A DNA stretch of 64,000 nt from Haliscomenobacteraceae bacterium (GCA_947501115.1 CANMVX010000004.1:1-64000); one strand, 5' to 3'. Numbered from the stretch's first letter, positions 1 to 9,957 are shown. Numbers and translations are program-made. Notes: a model not told the origin generated them from the sequence alone.

Positions 1-32
1 CTCTACGATAATTTTGTACAAAAACGCTATCT

Positions 33-293
33 ATCATCTGTGAAATCTTAAAATCCTATAAATCCGTGATTCAGAACCAGGTGTTAGTGGTAAATATTAA
101 ATGAAAACCTATCGGGGAGAAGACGCGAAGCATCGCGTCTCTACGATAAATTTGTGCAAAAATCTAATGTACATTGGGCATAATTTTAGAAAATCAATCA
201 TTTTTTATCCTTTGCAAACACAAAGGCCTATTAGCCCAAGGTACCAATTAGCAAAAAAAAAGGAGGCTACCTTTTTAGACAGCCTCCTTTTTT
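33..293 (+). repeat. Interspersed repeat copy A, with internal hairpin AGACGCGA-agca-TCGCGTCT (121-140) and terminator-like end
   Basis: Matches the reverse complement of 53576-53822 over most of its length (e.g. GTTAGTGGTAAATATTAAA, AAACCTATCGGGGAGAAGACGCGAAGCATCGCGTCTCTACGAT, CCTATTAGCCCAA, TTTTTAGACAGCCTC). Confidence 0.85.
257..293. terminator. Rho-independent terminator (rplS side), AGGAGGCT..AGCCTCCT + T-run
   Basis: 8-bp perfect stem flanked by A-run and T-run, just downstream of the rplS stop. Confidence 0.8.
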
Positions 294-309
294 GCGTTGG
301 AAAATCGAA

Positions 310-663
310 TTAACGATAAATTTTCTTTTCGCGAATACGTGCTTTCTTACCAACAAGATCACGTAAGTAGAACAATTTAGCTCTACGTACCTTACCGCGT
401 TTCAATATTTCAACACTTTGAATATTTGGTGTAGCGAATGGAAAAATTCTTTCAACACCAACGCCGTTAGAAATTTTTCTTACCGTAAAGGTTTTGGTTG
501 GTCCTTGACCACTAATTTGAATGACATCGCCACGAAAAGCTTGAACCCTTTTCTTATCACCCTCAACGATTTCGTAGTTTACTACTACGTTATCTCCTGG
601 GCGAAAATTTGGGAAAGTGCTACTCGGTGTGAGTTGTTCGTGCACGTATTTTATTGCGTCCAT
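310..663 (-). CDS. rplS: 50S ribosomal protein L19
   Basis: 117 aa; [29 protein letters not shown]...[43 protein letters not shown] is characteristic of L19. Confidence 0.97.
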   Translation of the reverse strand: MDAIKYVHEQLTPSSTFPNFRPGDNVVVNYEIVEGDKKRVQAFRGDVIQISGQGPTKTFTVRKISNGVGVERIFPFATPNIQSVEILKRGKVRRAKLFYLRDLVGKKARIREKKIYR

Positions 664-751
664 CTTAACTTAATTTTTTTTGACGTGCAAAAATATATAA
701 ATAAACTGGTAAATACAATTTTTACACATAAATACTTACAATCCTTATAAA

Positions 752-3025
752 TTAACGTAAAAGGGTTACGAATCCTTTGATTTCCACTGGAACGCCCCTG
801 GGATCTTTATAGGAAATCAAGGTAATATATACGCCTTCAGGGGATGCTGAACCGTTATTCAGGTGATTTCCGTTCCAACCCTCGTTAATATCAGCGGTAG
901 AAAAGACTCTTTCTCCCCATCGGTTCCAAATTTGAAATTTAAAATTTGTGGCACCCGTCATTATGCCTACCCCCCTGAAAACATCATTTTTACCATCATA
1001 ATTTGGCGTAAAGGCATTGGGTAAAAAATATCTTACATCTGGCCTTACATCGAGTAGTGCCTGAGCGGTATCCAGGCAGCCACTTGGGTGTGTTACAACG
1101 AGGGTAATGGTAAACATACCGGTATCCTGATAAAGATGAATGGGGTTTCTTTCCTCTAGTTGAGCTTTATCACCGAAGTCCCATCGCCAGCGCACAGCAT
1201 TAATAGATTCATCTGTAAAGACAACTTTATTATCGATATTGGTTATTTGCTTCGGTGCAAAATCAAAAGCTGCTTCGGGGGAAGAAGATATTTTAATAAG
1301 ATTGTTAAAAACGGTATCTATTTTACACCCTATGGGCGAGGTTACGGAGAGACTTACTGAATAAATACCTTCTTTGGTGTAAGTATAAGTAGGATTTAAT
1401 TTAGTACTTTTACCACCATCCCCAAATTCCCAGTTGACCTTGTAGCTTTCATCAATAGGTTTTGACAGATTATCAAAAACCATATTGACGGGAGCGCAAC
1501 CTACTGCCTGTGAGGGTTTAACAACTAAAATGGCTGGAGCTGGAAAATAGCGTACTTTTTTTGTCACCGTTTCTGTACATTGATTTAAATCTTTTACTGT
1601 CAGGGAAACAGAGAACTCACCCGCTAAGTTATATTGGTGACCTATCAATTTACCGGACCCTTTTTGACCGTCACCAAAAACCCAGTTATAACTACTTATT
1701 CCTCCACTTCCGCTCACTGACAAATCAGTGAAATTAACGGGTTGGGCATAACAAGTATCATATTTATAGGTAAAATCTGCTGTTAACTCCGGAAAAATAA
1801 GGACTTCGATATCTGCGGAATCTGCGCAACCTGTGCCCGGATTTAATAAAAGTTTGCCATTATACTTTCCAATACCAGGAAACTTCAAGGTTGGTTCCCA
1901 ATCAGTTGATGTTATTTTGGTATTTCCAATAGGGAATTCCCACTTTTGACTTTTAATAGAGGCCCGTTGATAGCTGTTATTTACAAATTTCACATCGGTA
2001 ATGCCGCAAGAAATTACTTTATACTCCTGATCTGTAACGGCAATGGCATCGCCCAGTTTAGCAAAAACCAATGGGTCACAATCGGCAACGTTAAATTGAA
2101 AATCCCGGTTTGATTTACTTATTAAAATGCCGTTTCTATATTCAGCAATACAAACCCCTACCACAAACTGTCCTTTTGCAGTAGGTTTTCCCGTTATCAG
2201 TCCTGTTTTTGAATCTATGCTTACAATGGGATCCCCGGCCATGGGCGTCGATGAAGTAATATTTCCACCACGAAAGGTAACCAGTGAATAGGGAGGAGGA
2301 CATGCAGGCGTAGGATATGCGCCTTCACAAGTTCTATAAATTACATTATTCGTAGCGGGGCCACCACCGTTAAAAGGGGCACAAAAAGAATAAACTAAGG
2401 AATCTCCATCGGCATCTTTAGCACTATGATCGTATTTTAATTCATTATTAACACATATAACCGTAGGAGGGAAGGTTTTAAATTCAGGACTATTATTGCA
2501 TACAGCCTGGGCCTCCGGGGTAATTTCTATGCCATAAGTAGATCCCACCTGATCAGGATTAATGATATTGGTGATGGTATTATTTCGACAACATCTTTGA
2601 TAAGACACGTGATATGATACATTTCCAGGTGGGAGACGAATGCCGTAATTACTTAGCTTAAATTCATAAATACCCTCTTCAACACAGATATTAGGGGGTA
2701 TTAAACAAGGATAATCAGGACGTTCTACATTCCTTTTTGACGTTAATCTTACCTGAACTCTGGAAAAAACGGAATTTTGCCGCAATCTTCCGCAATCTGC
2801 ATCCCCATTACAACGATAAATACCAATTTCTGCAATATCGTCTAACTGCGCACAATCTGTACAATTACAATCCCTATACACTTTAAGAGTGAAAGAATAG
2901 TCTCCATTTCCGAGGCATTTATACGTTAAATTACCACCAATAAGGTGTTTTGCCTGTAAGTTAACGCCCAAAAAACAAGAGATGCTGAGGAGGAGAATGT
3001 ACGGAAGAATGCGTAGATAGTTCAT
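752..3025 (-). CDS. Secreted PKD-domain protein with gliding-motility-associated (T9SS type B) C-terminal domain
   Basis: Signal peptide; PKD motifs (YNWVFGDGQKGSG, VNWEFGDGGKST, WRWDFGDKAQ); C-terminus LPNAFTPNYDGKNDVF...WNRWGERVF. Confidence 0.9.
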   Translation of the reverse strand: MNYLRILPYILLLSISCFLGVNLQAKHLIGGNLTYKCLGNGDYSFTLKVYRDCNCTDCAQLDDIAEIGIYRCNGDADCGRLRQNSVFSRVQVRLTSKRNVERPDYPCLIPPNICVEEGIYEFKLSNYGIRLPPGNVSYHVSYQRCCRNNTITNIINPDQVGSTYGIEITPEAQAVCNNSPEFKTFPPTVICVNNELKYDHSAKDADGDSLVYSFCAPFNGGGPATNNVIYRTCEGAYPTPACPPPYSLVTFRGGNITSSTPMAGDPIVSIDSKTGLITGKPTAKGQFVVGVCIAEYRNGILISKSNRDFQFNVADCDPLVFAKLGDAIAVTDQEYKVISCGITDVKFVNNSYQRASIKSQKWEFPIGNTKITSTDWEPTLKFPGIGKYNGKLLLNPGTGCADSADIEVLIFPELTADFTYKYDTCYAQPVNFTDLSVSGSGGISSYNWVFGDGQKGSGKLIGHQYNLAGEFSVSLTVKDLNQCTETVTKKVRYFPAPAILVVKPSQAVGCAPVNMVFDNLSKPIDESYKVNWEFGDGGKSTKLNPTYTYTKEGIYSVSLSVTSPIGCKIDTVFNNLIKISSSPEAAFDFAPKQITNIDNKVVFTDESINAVRWRWDFGDKAQLEERNPIHLYQDTGMFTITLVVTHPSGCLDTAQALLDVRPDVRYFLPNAFTPNYDGKNDVFRGVGIMTGATNFKFQIWNRWGERVFSTADINEGWNGNHLNNGSASPEGVYITLISYKDPRGVPVEIKGFVTLLR

Positions 3026-3029
3026 AATC

Positions 3030-5363
3030 TTATCTCATTAGTAGAACGGTTCCTGAAAAATACTGTTTTTCTCCCTTATTATCTGTATAACTGATCATAT
3101 AAATGTAAGTATCTGCGGGTGCACCCTTACTAGCGTTTGTCAGACTGCCATCCCAACCTACCCTTGGATCGGTGGATATAAAAACAGGATTTCCCCATCT
3201 TGAAAATAACTGCATTTTATAGTCCTTTAAAATTTCCAAATCACCTGAAGCGATAAATTCATCGTTAATACCGTCAAAATTAGGCGAGAATGCGTTAGGA
3301 ATATATATTCTGACTTGGGGTTTAACATATATGTCCTGTGAAATAATGTTTGAACATCCTGTTAAAATATCGGTGACTTGCAAACTGATAGGAATAAAAC
3401 CCGTATCGGGAAGCGCAAACGAAAAATTCAGCGTGGAATCTATTCTTTTATCTCCATTTTTCCACAAATGCTTTAACTGGTTGCCTGAATTACTCGTAAA
3501 AGTAACCAGTTGTTTTAGCGAAAGATCCTCTTTTGGGGAATATGAGAAGGAAGCGGTTGGGGCAATTCGAATATTCAGTTCATTGGTCAAATCTATTTTT
3601 TTGCTACATACACCATTGCCAGTGGTTAGGGTTATACTAACTTTATAAAGACCCTCCTTAGTATAGGTATGGGTTGCTGGTAAGGTGTTGGAAGTCTTTC
3701 CGTCACCAAAATCCCATTTTACAGTAAGTTCTTCCTTTGATATGTCGGGGTTCGTCGAAAATTTGATAGGGGTTCCCAGACATGCATCAGAAGGAGTTAC
3801 ATCAATATTTGCAAAACCTGGTATCGGATAATAAGGCACCTTAACGATGGTGGAATCCCGGCAGTTTCCTTCTCCTACCACCAAAAGCTGGATAGTATAA
3901 CTTCCAGATCTTATGCCGATGATGGGAAAGGTGTCTGTGCCAATCACCCAACCTTTCAAACCATTTGAGGTTGCACTGAATCTCTCCCAATCCCAACGGA
4001 TGAAGGTTGGCTTTACCAAACCCTTGTAGGTAATGTTAAGGGGAAGTGCAACACAAGAATCGCCTTTGACCTGAATTTCGGCTTTAACTTTTTGAGGAAT
4101 AACTACCTTGAAAGACAATGAATCTTTACAGGTTCCCGTCGGATTAAGGACTAACTTACCATTATAAGTGCCCGGTGTTAAAAAATCAATGGTGGCATTG
4201 CGTTGATTAGATGTAAATATCTGGGTTGGGGCAGCTCCGGTAAACGTCCAGTTATAAGAGGTAATGGCGGAGGTGTCCTGACTGTCATTTTTGAAGGTCA
4301 CTTTAGTCTCACCACAATTTTGAAAGATACTTTCACTGGTTCCGGAGACATTTGTGAGGGGTAAATTAACTTTTACTTTAGCGTCGCAATTTCCTACATT
4401 TATTTGAAAATCTCTTCTCAGCGTATGGTACAAAATACCATTCCGATAGCGTTTTACCTCAATTCCCAGTACAAACTGTCCTGTTAAAGCTGGTTTTCCC
4501 TGAATGAGGCCCGTTTGGGGATGGATGGTAAGAATACTGTTTAACCCCAGGGGCTTAGCGCTTGTGAAAGTTGGACCAACATACTGAACCTCATTGTATG
4601 GAGGAGGGAGATCCGGATCGGGGGCAACTCCATTGGCACTTTTTGCATTAGTATTGTCGGGCCCACCGCCGGTCGTTGGATTAGCCAGCGAATAAACTAA
4701 ACTGTCGCCACTGATAGAAGTGACAGACTGGTCAAAATCAAAAGACTGTCCGGCACAAAGAACGACGGGAGGGAAGTTTAAAAATTCCGGACTGTCTAAT
4801 TTTGCTTTTTGTGCCGCAGAACTTATTTCTACAGAAAACGTCGCTCCGGTTAGCGCTGGATCAACAATATTCGAAATAGAAATATTCCGGCAACATCTCT
4901 GATAACTAATTACATAAGCGGCGTCAATAATGGGTAAATCGGTTTCCAATTCATAAATTCCCTCTTCAACACATACATTAGGAGGTACTTTTAAGCATTC
5001 ATTTCCCGGATTTGGATTTATTTTTACGACGCTTGGTAAAGGGAAAATAATAGTTTTTACAGGTATATTTCTTTGATCCAGGCGGTAAATAGTAGCATTG
5101 GCAGCAAAAGTTCCCGGAGATGAATCAAAATTTGCCCCTGATCCCTGACAATCCCTATATATTTTTAACGTAAATTTGTATCGCCAACTATTAGAAAGAG
5201 GGTCATTGTTGGTATATCGAAGTATTTTGTAGCTCATTACCCCGCCAATAATGTGTTCAGCAAAAAGAGGGGTAGCGAAATTATAAAACATTAAAAACAA
5301 GAAACTCCTATTTAGCGTTAATAGGATTAATTTTGACTTTAACTTAGTTGTAAAATTTAACAT
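3030..5363 (-). CDS. Secreted PKD-domain protein with T9SS type B C-terminal domain (tandem paralogue)
   Basis: Shares HxIGG start, QRCCRN motif, PKD motif VKWDFGDGKTS and C-terminus IPNAFSPNFDGINDEF...FSRWGNPVF with the previous CDS. Confidence 0.9.
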   Translation of the reverse strand: MLNFTTKLKSKLILLTLNRSFLFLMFYNFATPLFAEHIIGGVMSYKILRYTNNDPLSNSWRYKFTLKIYRDCQGSGANFDSSPGTFAANATIYRLDQRNIPVKTIIFPLPSVVKINPNPGNECLKVPPNVCVEEGIYELETDLPIIDAAYVISYQRCCRNISISNIVDPALTGATFSVEISSAAQKAKLDSPEFLNFPPVVLCAGQSFDFDQSVTSISGDSLVYSLANPTTGGGPDNTNAKSANGVAPDPDLPPPYNEVQYVGPTFTSAKPLGLNSILTIHPQTGLIQGKPALTGQFVLGIEVKRYRNGILYHTLRRDFQINVGNCDAKVKVNLPLTNVSGTSESIFQNCGETKVTFKNDSQDTSAITSYNWTFTGAAPTQIFTSNQRNATIDFLTPGTYNGKLVLNPTGTCKDSLSFKVVIPQKVKAEIQVKGDSCVALPLNITYKGLVKPTFIRWDWERFSATSNGLKGWVIGTDTFPIIGIRSGSYTIQLLVVGEGNCRDSTIVKVPYYPIPGFANIDVTPSDACLGTPIKFSTNPDISKEELTVKWDFGDGKTSNTLPATHTYTKEGLYKVSITLTTGNGVCSKKIDLTNELNIRIAPTASFSYSPKEDLSLKQLVTFTSNSGNQLKHLWKNGDKRIDSTLNFSFALPDTGFIPISLQVTDILTGCSNIISQDIYVKPQVRIYIPNAFSPNFDGINDEFIASGDLEILKDYKMQLFSRWGNPVFISTDPRVGWDGSLTNASKGAPADTYIYMISYTDNKGEKQYFSGTVLLMR

Positions 5364-5955
5364 GATTCAAATAAATAGCATTGATTTTCAAAATATTGAT
5401 CCTAAAATCTTGGCTGCAGCATTAGCTTTGAAGGAAGGAAAGATCGTATTAATTCAAACGCAAACGTTGTGGTCTTTAATATGTTTACTCGACGATGAGA
5501 AATCTATAGAACGTTTACTATCATTTAAACGCGATAACTTTCATTTTAATTATGAATGTCTGGTCGATTCCATAGAACTATTTAAGCAATATGTACCAGA
5601 TTTATCCCCACGGGTAGAAACCTTACTTTCTTTTCATTCCCGTCCCCTCAGTATTTTATTGACCGCTGATCATTTACCTGAAATCATAAGAAATTTATCT
5701 TCAAAAATAGCTTTCAGGATGGATAATTCTGTGGGAATTGGCACCATTATCCAACTTGTGAACCAGGGTCTTTGGGCTACCTCTGCATTTATCGGCGCTG
5801 AAATAAAATCCAACGCATTTGATTCAATAGATGAAAGTGCCAAAGCCCTTGCTGATGAAATCGTCGAGTTGAAAAATAGTAAAAATATTACTGGAGAAGA
5901 AGCTGTTTTGGTGGAATTAGACGAGGAGGATAACCTGGAGTTTCTAAGGGAATAA
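5362..5955 (+). CDS. Sua5/YciO/YrdC-family protein, degenerate
   Basis: 197 aa; EGKIVLIQTQTLWSL, FKRDN, SRPLSILL, IAFRMDNS, LWATSAFIGAE align positionally with YrdC motifs (PTDTVYGL, KxR, PxTxIL, vAxRvP, STSAN). Confidence 0.7.
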   Translation: MIQINSIDFQNIDPKILAAALALKEGKIVLIQTQTLWSLICLLDDEKSIERLLSFKRDNFHFNYECLVDSIELFKQYVPDLSPRVETLLSFHSRPLSILLTADHLPEIIRNLSSKIAFRMDNSVGIGTIIQLVNQGLWATSAFIGAEIKSNAFDSIDESAKALADEIVELKNSKNITGEEAVLVELDEEDNLEFLRE

Positions 5956-5963
5956 GTGAGTAG

Positions 5964-6452
5964 TCAGTTAATTTCCTCGAAGATTCCTTCCTTTTTGTTT
6001 TTACGGACGTTATCCCATTTAAAATAACGCCCATTCATCGCAATATAAACCCCTGTGGGTAGCGTTTGAACAAAAGCAAAAGCGGTACCTAAGTTAAAAA
6101 AACCATCAGAACTACTAAAAGTGTAAGGAACCATTGCACCAACCAGCACAATGGTTTTGTCCTTTACAAGCTGGGCAATTACGCTGGCTGTTTCAACCAT
6201 AGTATCTGTGCCATGTGTAATCACAATATTTTTTTCAGGTGTTGAAATACAGTGTTGCGCTATCGTATGCCTGTCGCTATCTTTCATATCAAGGCTGTCC
6301 ATCATCATAAGGGTAGTCCAATCAACCGGAACTTGAAACCGACCTCTTGTAAGCATTTCCGGTAAATGAGAATCTTTGAAATGAAGGGAACCGTCGAGTT
6401 CGTTATATTCCTTATCAAAAGTTCCACCAGTAACAAAAATTTTAACAATCAT
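5964..6452 (-). CDS. Single-domain asparaginase-like protein (N-terminal domain only)
   Basis: 162 aa; VTGGTFDKEY, ITHGTDTMVETA, VLVGAMVPYTFSSSDGFFNLGTA motifs of asparaginase family; C-terminal domain absent. Confidence 0.8.
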   Translation of the reverse strand: MIVKIFVTGGTFDKEYNELDGSLHFKDSHLPEMLTRGRFQVPVDWTTLMMMDSLDMKDSDRHTIAQHCISTPEKNIVITHGTDTMVETASVIAQLVKDKTIVLVGAMVPYTFSSSDGFFNLGTAFAFVQTLPTGVYIAMNGRYFKWDNVRKNKKEGIFEEIN

Positions 6453-6500
6453 GAGGTTACTTTAAAAAGATTTGGTCCAGATGTTTCCTGATGGCACATA

Positions 6501-8504
6501 CTAATCATTGATTTTTATCAATTTGATTAACTTAACACCATGGTAGGGGATTTTTGTTGTAAATAAATGAGAGAATTCACCTATTCCTTTTTGTTTCCAA
6601 ACATCGCGAATCAACCATTTTCCGGGTAGATTGAATTTGTCAAGATTAAGATTAAAAAGGATTTCTTTTTCGTCACCCCATCTGAAATAGGATGCCGGAT
6701 GCTCACCGTAATTCGCCATATTGAACATACCTAAAGCATAAGAGCCGTCCTTTAATTCTTTCAGCCATATTTGTACCCCGTTGTCAAGGCCCATAAATCT
6801 CGCAGGTTTACCAAGAGGGTCCTGATTTATGTCAAGAACTTCATGATTATTTAGCAAATTAATGGTAAAAGGATCCAATCGTTCAAGCGGACATCCAATA
6901 AGCATGGGTGCTGAGAGTAAGCTGAATATACTGACATGGCTATATTGCTCATCGGGTGTCAATCGGGTAGGGTGTAAAACAGGACCTATGGACACATCAC
7001 CGATAATCATCATATCAGGATCTGCCCAATGCCCGGGGCCGGAAAATGGGGCCCATTTGTCTAAAGAGAAAGAAGTGTGATATAAACTCGTCCAACTATC
7101 TTTAATATCTGGACCTGTCCTGTACATCTGTGCCCATTTTGCCCAATCTGCCGCTTTATCAAAAGGGGCGTTATTTGATAAGCTGAATACCACATCACGA
7201 CCTGATTCTCTCAGTGCCTCAGCCATTCTAATGGTTGAAGTTAGGTCAATTCTCCAATCATATTTTAAAAAATCTACACCCCACTCAGCCATCAGTCTGG
7301 CATCTTGCTTTTCAAATTTAAATGAAGCAATACGATTAAAAGAAGGTCTGTTTACTATTATCTTTTCATGAGTTTCGCCTCCTTTTGGATAATCAGAAGA
7401 TGCGCCAACATAACCTGCATAACTTGAAATATATGGAGTAGAATAGAGGCCAACTTTTAGTCCCAGAGAGTGAATGTAATCGAACATCCCTTTAATGTCA
7501 GTAAATTTTTCATTAGGTTGAAGAGCCAGAGAAACGGAATCGCGATAGCCTTGCCAGGCATCGTCTAGATTAACGTAACTCCAGCCATAATCCTTCAATT
7601 TAAAGTTAATCATGGCATTAGCAGAGGCCATAACCTTCTCCTTATCTATTTTTTGTTCCCAGGCATTCCAACCATTCCAACCCATTGGGGGAGTAAGAGC
7701 AATGTCCTCTCCAACCCTGATTTCAAGTGCTGCGGTGGCTTTACCTTTGTTATTTTCGGCTATCAGAGTTACATTATGATTCGTTTTCTCCCTTAGGATA
7801 CCTGTTATCTGACCCGTTTTTTCATTTAGCATAAGGCCGTTCGGTAAATTTAATGCTTTGAATATCATCGGTTTGTTACCAGATGCGGCGATATTATATA
7901 AAAATGGATTTCCAGGACGAACCCCAAAAAGTTTTGGAGAATTAATTCTTGGAATGGCGGCACTTTTGGGAGTAAGTATATACTTTTTGCCCTTATTTTC
8001 TACATATCCTATAGATGAATTTTCAATCATTTCTACTCTTGCATCCAACCAATTTGCATAAGTCCGTTTATTATTAATACCACCAACTGTATCCAAAACT
8101 AAAAGTCCAAGTTGTTTGATACCTTTCAACGACACATCGACATCAATGGGGTTATCTCCCATTTTCATGTTTTTTTTCTCAAAAAGGATTTTTCCATCAC
8201 CTAAAACATAATAGGACAACGGTAACGCTGGATTTCCCTCGTCATCATTCCCAATTTTAGCCTGAAATCTTAACGCTTTTTTATCTACATTAAAAGCAAG
8301 AACACAGGGTGATTGTGCCCCAACACCTCGCTGAAAGGACAATTTATTAACCTTTAAGGTATGAGATTCGTAATTTTTTTTAGCTTTTACAGGTCTTAAT
8401 CCTTCAGAAAAGGTTTGTATTTCTAAATCATCCAACCAAATTATACTGGTTTTTTGAGCCAATGCAGGAACGGTAAATAGCAATAAAAAGAGTAAATGTT
8501 TCAC
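6501..8504 (-). CDS. Alpha-galactosidase-like glycoside hydrolase (GH27 type) with N-terminal NPCBM and putative Ig domains
   Basis: TPPMGWNGWNAW, YVNLDDAWQG, DFLKYDWRID, GPGHWADPDMMIIG, SAPMLIGCPL motifs; signal peptide. Confidence 0.9.
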   Translation of the reverse strand: MKHLLFLLLFTVPALAQKTSIIWLDDLEIQTFSEGLRPVKAKKNYESHTLKVNKLSFQRGVGAQSPCVLAFNVDKKALRFQAKIGNDDEGNPALPLSYYVLGDGKILFEKKNMKMGDNPIDVDVSLKGIKQLGLLVLDTVGGINNKRTYANWLDARVEMIENSSIGYVENKGKKYILTPKSAAIPRINSPKLFGVRPGNPFLYNIAASGNKPMIFKALNLPNGLMLNEKTGQITGILREKTNHNVTLIAENNKGKATAALEIRVGEDIALTPPMGWNGWNAWEQKIDKEKVMASANAMINFKLKDYGWSYVNLDDAWQGYRDSVSLALQPNEKFTDIKGMFDYIHSLGLKVGLYSTPYISSYAGYVGASSDYPKGGETHEKIIVNRPSFNRIASFKFEKQDARLMAEWGVDFLKYDWRIDLTSTIRMAEALRESGRDVVFSLSNNAPFDKAADWAKWAQMYRTGPDIKDSWTSLYHTSFSLDKWAPFSGPGHWADPDMMIIGDVSIGPVLHPTRLTPDEQYSHVSIFSLLSAPMLIGCPLERLDPFTINLLNNHEVLDINQDPLGKPARFMGLDNGVQIWLKELKDGSYALGMFNMANYGEHPASYFRWGDEKEILFNLNLDKFNLPGKWLIRDVWKQKGIGEFSHLFTTKIPYHGVKLIKLIKIND

Positions 8505-8576
8505 AGGAGTAATAGTTTATTGTTTTTAAAACAGCGACAAATTAGAAAAGGTACGCTGAAAAAAAGTTTACCCTAA

Positions 8577-9758
8577 TTAGGCTGGAAAAACCTCAATGAC
8601 CATGGCAGAGGCACCTCCTCCTCCGTTACAAATGGCAGCGAGACCATAGCCACCTCCATTTTGTTGCAAGGTATGGATTAAGGTTACTAAAATACGGGAA
8701 CCAGAGGAACCTAATGGATGTCCCATAGAAACACCTCCGCCCCGAACGTTTAATTTATCGGAGGGGATAGAAAAAGTTTTGGCAAAAACCATGGGAACGA
8801 TGGCAAAAGCTTCATTTACCTCGACAAAAGAAATATCCTCCCAGGTTAATCCTGCCTTATTTAGCGCAAGCGGGGCTGCTTTAACCGGAGCAATGGTAAA
8901 CCATTCAGGCGCCACTTCGGCATCGGCGAAAGAAACAATTCTACCTATGGGTTTAATACCTGATTTTTCACCTGCTTCTTTTGAACCGAGTAATAAGGCA
9001 GAAGCACCGTCGTTTAAGGTACTTGCATTGGCTGCAGTTATAGTTCCTGTGGGAGAAAAGGCAGGTTTAAGGGAAGGGATTTTAGAGAAATCTACCTTTT
9101 TGAATTCCTCATCTTCCTTAATCACTAGATCACCTCCTTTTCTTTGAGGAATGGTAATGGGTACAATTTCGGCATTAAAATAACCATTTTCTGTGGCTAA
9201 TGCTGTTCTTTTATATGACTCAATGGCAAAATTGTCTTGTTCTTCCCTTGAAAAATGATATTTTTCTGCGGTCGCATCACCGCAATTACCCATGGCAGCG
9301 CCATTGTAGGCATCCGTTAAACCGTCTTTTGTTAAACCATCCAAAACTTCAGCATTTCCATATTTATTTCCCCATCGAAGGGACGGTAGATAATGAGGTA
9401 CATTACTCATACTTTCCATTCCGCCGGCAATCACCCAATCGTTTACACCTGCTTGAATAGACATGGCTGCTAATTGGGTTGCTTTCATTCCAGAAGCACA
9501 CACCTTATTAATGGTAGTACAAATAACGTTTTCGCTGAGTCCGGCACCTAGAGCTGCTTGTCTGGCGGGCGCTTGACCTAAATTTGCAGCGATTACATTT
9601 CCCATGTAAATTTCCTGAATTTCCTCTTTAGCAGGACCTTGCTCTGAAAATAATCCGTCGATGGCTTTTGATCCAAGGGCAGTAGCAGAAAGGCTTGATA
9701 ATGTTCCGCCAAAGCTTCCAATGGGTGTTCTTTTTGCACCATAAATAAATGCTTCCAT
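8577..9758 (-). CDS. Acetyl-CoA C-acetyltransferase (thiolase)
   Basis: MEAFIYGAKRTPIGSFGGTLSS; NKVCASGMKA; NVRGGGVSMGHPLGSSGSR; AAICNGGGGASA. Internal ATG at 9758 preferred over the ORF-track start 9806. Confidence 0.95.
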   Translation of the reverse strand: MEAFIYGAKRTPIGSFGGTLSSLSATALGSKAIDGLFSEQGPAKEEIQEIYMGNVIAANLGQAPARQAALGAGLSENVICTTINKVCASGMKATQLAAMSIQAGVNDWVIAGGMESMSNVPHYLPSLRWGNKYGNAEVLDGLTKDGLTDAYNGAAMGNCGDATAEKYHFSREEQDNFAIESYKRTALATENGYFNAEIVPITIPQRKGGDLVIKEDEEFKKVDFSKIPSLKPAFSPTGTITAANASTLNDGASALLLGSKEAGEKSGIKPIGRIVSFADAEVAPEWFTIAPVKAAPLALNKAGLTWEDISFVEVNEAFAIVPMVFAKTFSIPSDKLNVRGGGVSMGHPLGSSGSRILVTLIHTLQQNGGGYGLAAICNGGGGASAMVIEVFPA

Positions 9759-9797
9759 TCTCTTTTTATTAATTAAATAATCTTTTTTGTAAAATAG

Positions 9798-9829
9798 TTG
9801 ACCCAATGTTAAAAAAAGGTGTATATTTG
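9798..9829 (+). promoter_or_regulatory. Bacteroidota-type promoter (TTG ... TATATTTG) for initiator tRNA
   Basis: TTGACCC at 9798, TATATTTG at 9822-9829, ~12 nt upstream of the tRNA 5' end; matches -33 TTG / -7 TAnnTTTG. Confidence 0.75.
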
Positions 9830-9840
9830 CAGAACGAAAT

Positions 9841-9913
<73 letters not shown>

Positions 9914-9920
9914 CAAAAAT

Positions 9921-9950
9921 AAAAGGGAATCATTCATGGTTCCCTTTTTT
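9921..9950 (+). terminator. Rho-independent terminator of tRNA-fMet
   Basis: AAAAGGGAA-tcattcatgg-TTCCCTTTT stem-loop with T-run. Confidence 0.8.
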
Positions 9951-9957
9951 ATTTTAT
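9922..9957 (+). repeat. Direct repeat, left copy (36 bp)
   Basis: AAAGGGAATCATTCATGGTTCCCTTTTTTATTTTAT, 35/36 identical to 11576-11611. Confidence 0.9.

Noticed and set aside
101-313. 70-aa plus-strand ORF
   Set aside because: Lies in the non-coding repeat copy A and the rplS terminator.
418-750. 110-aa plus-strand ORF
   Set aside because: Antisense to rplS over most of its length.
8779-9147. 122-aa plus-strand ORF
   Set aside because: Antisense shadow of the thiolase gene.
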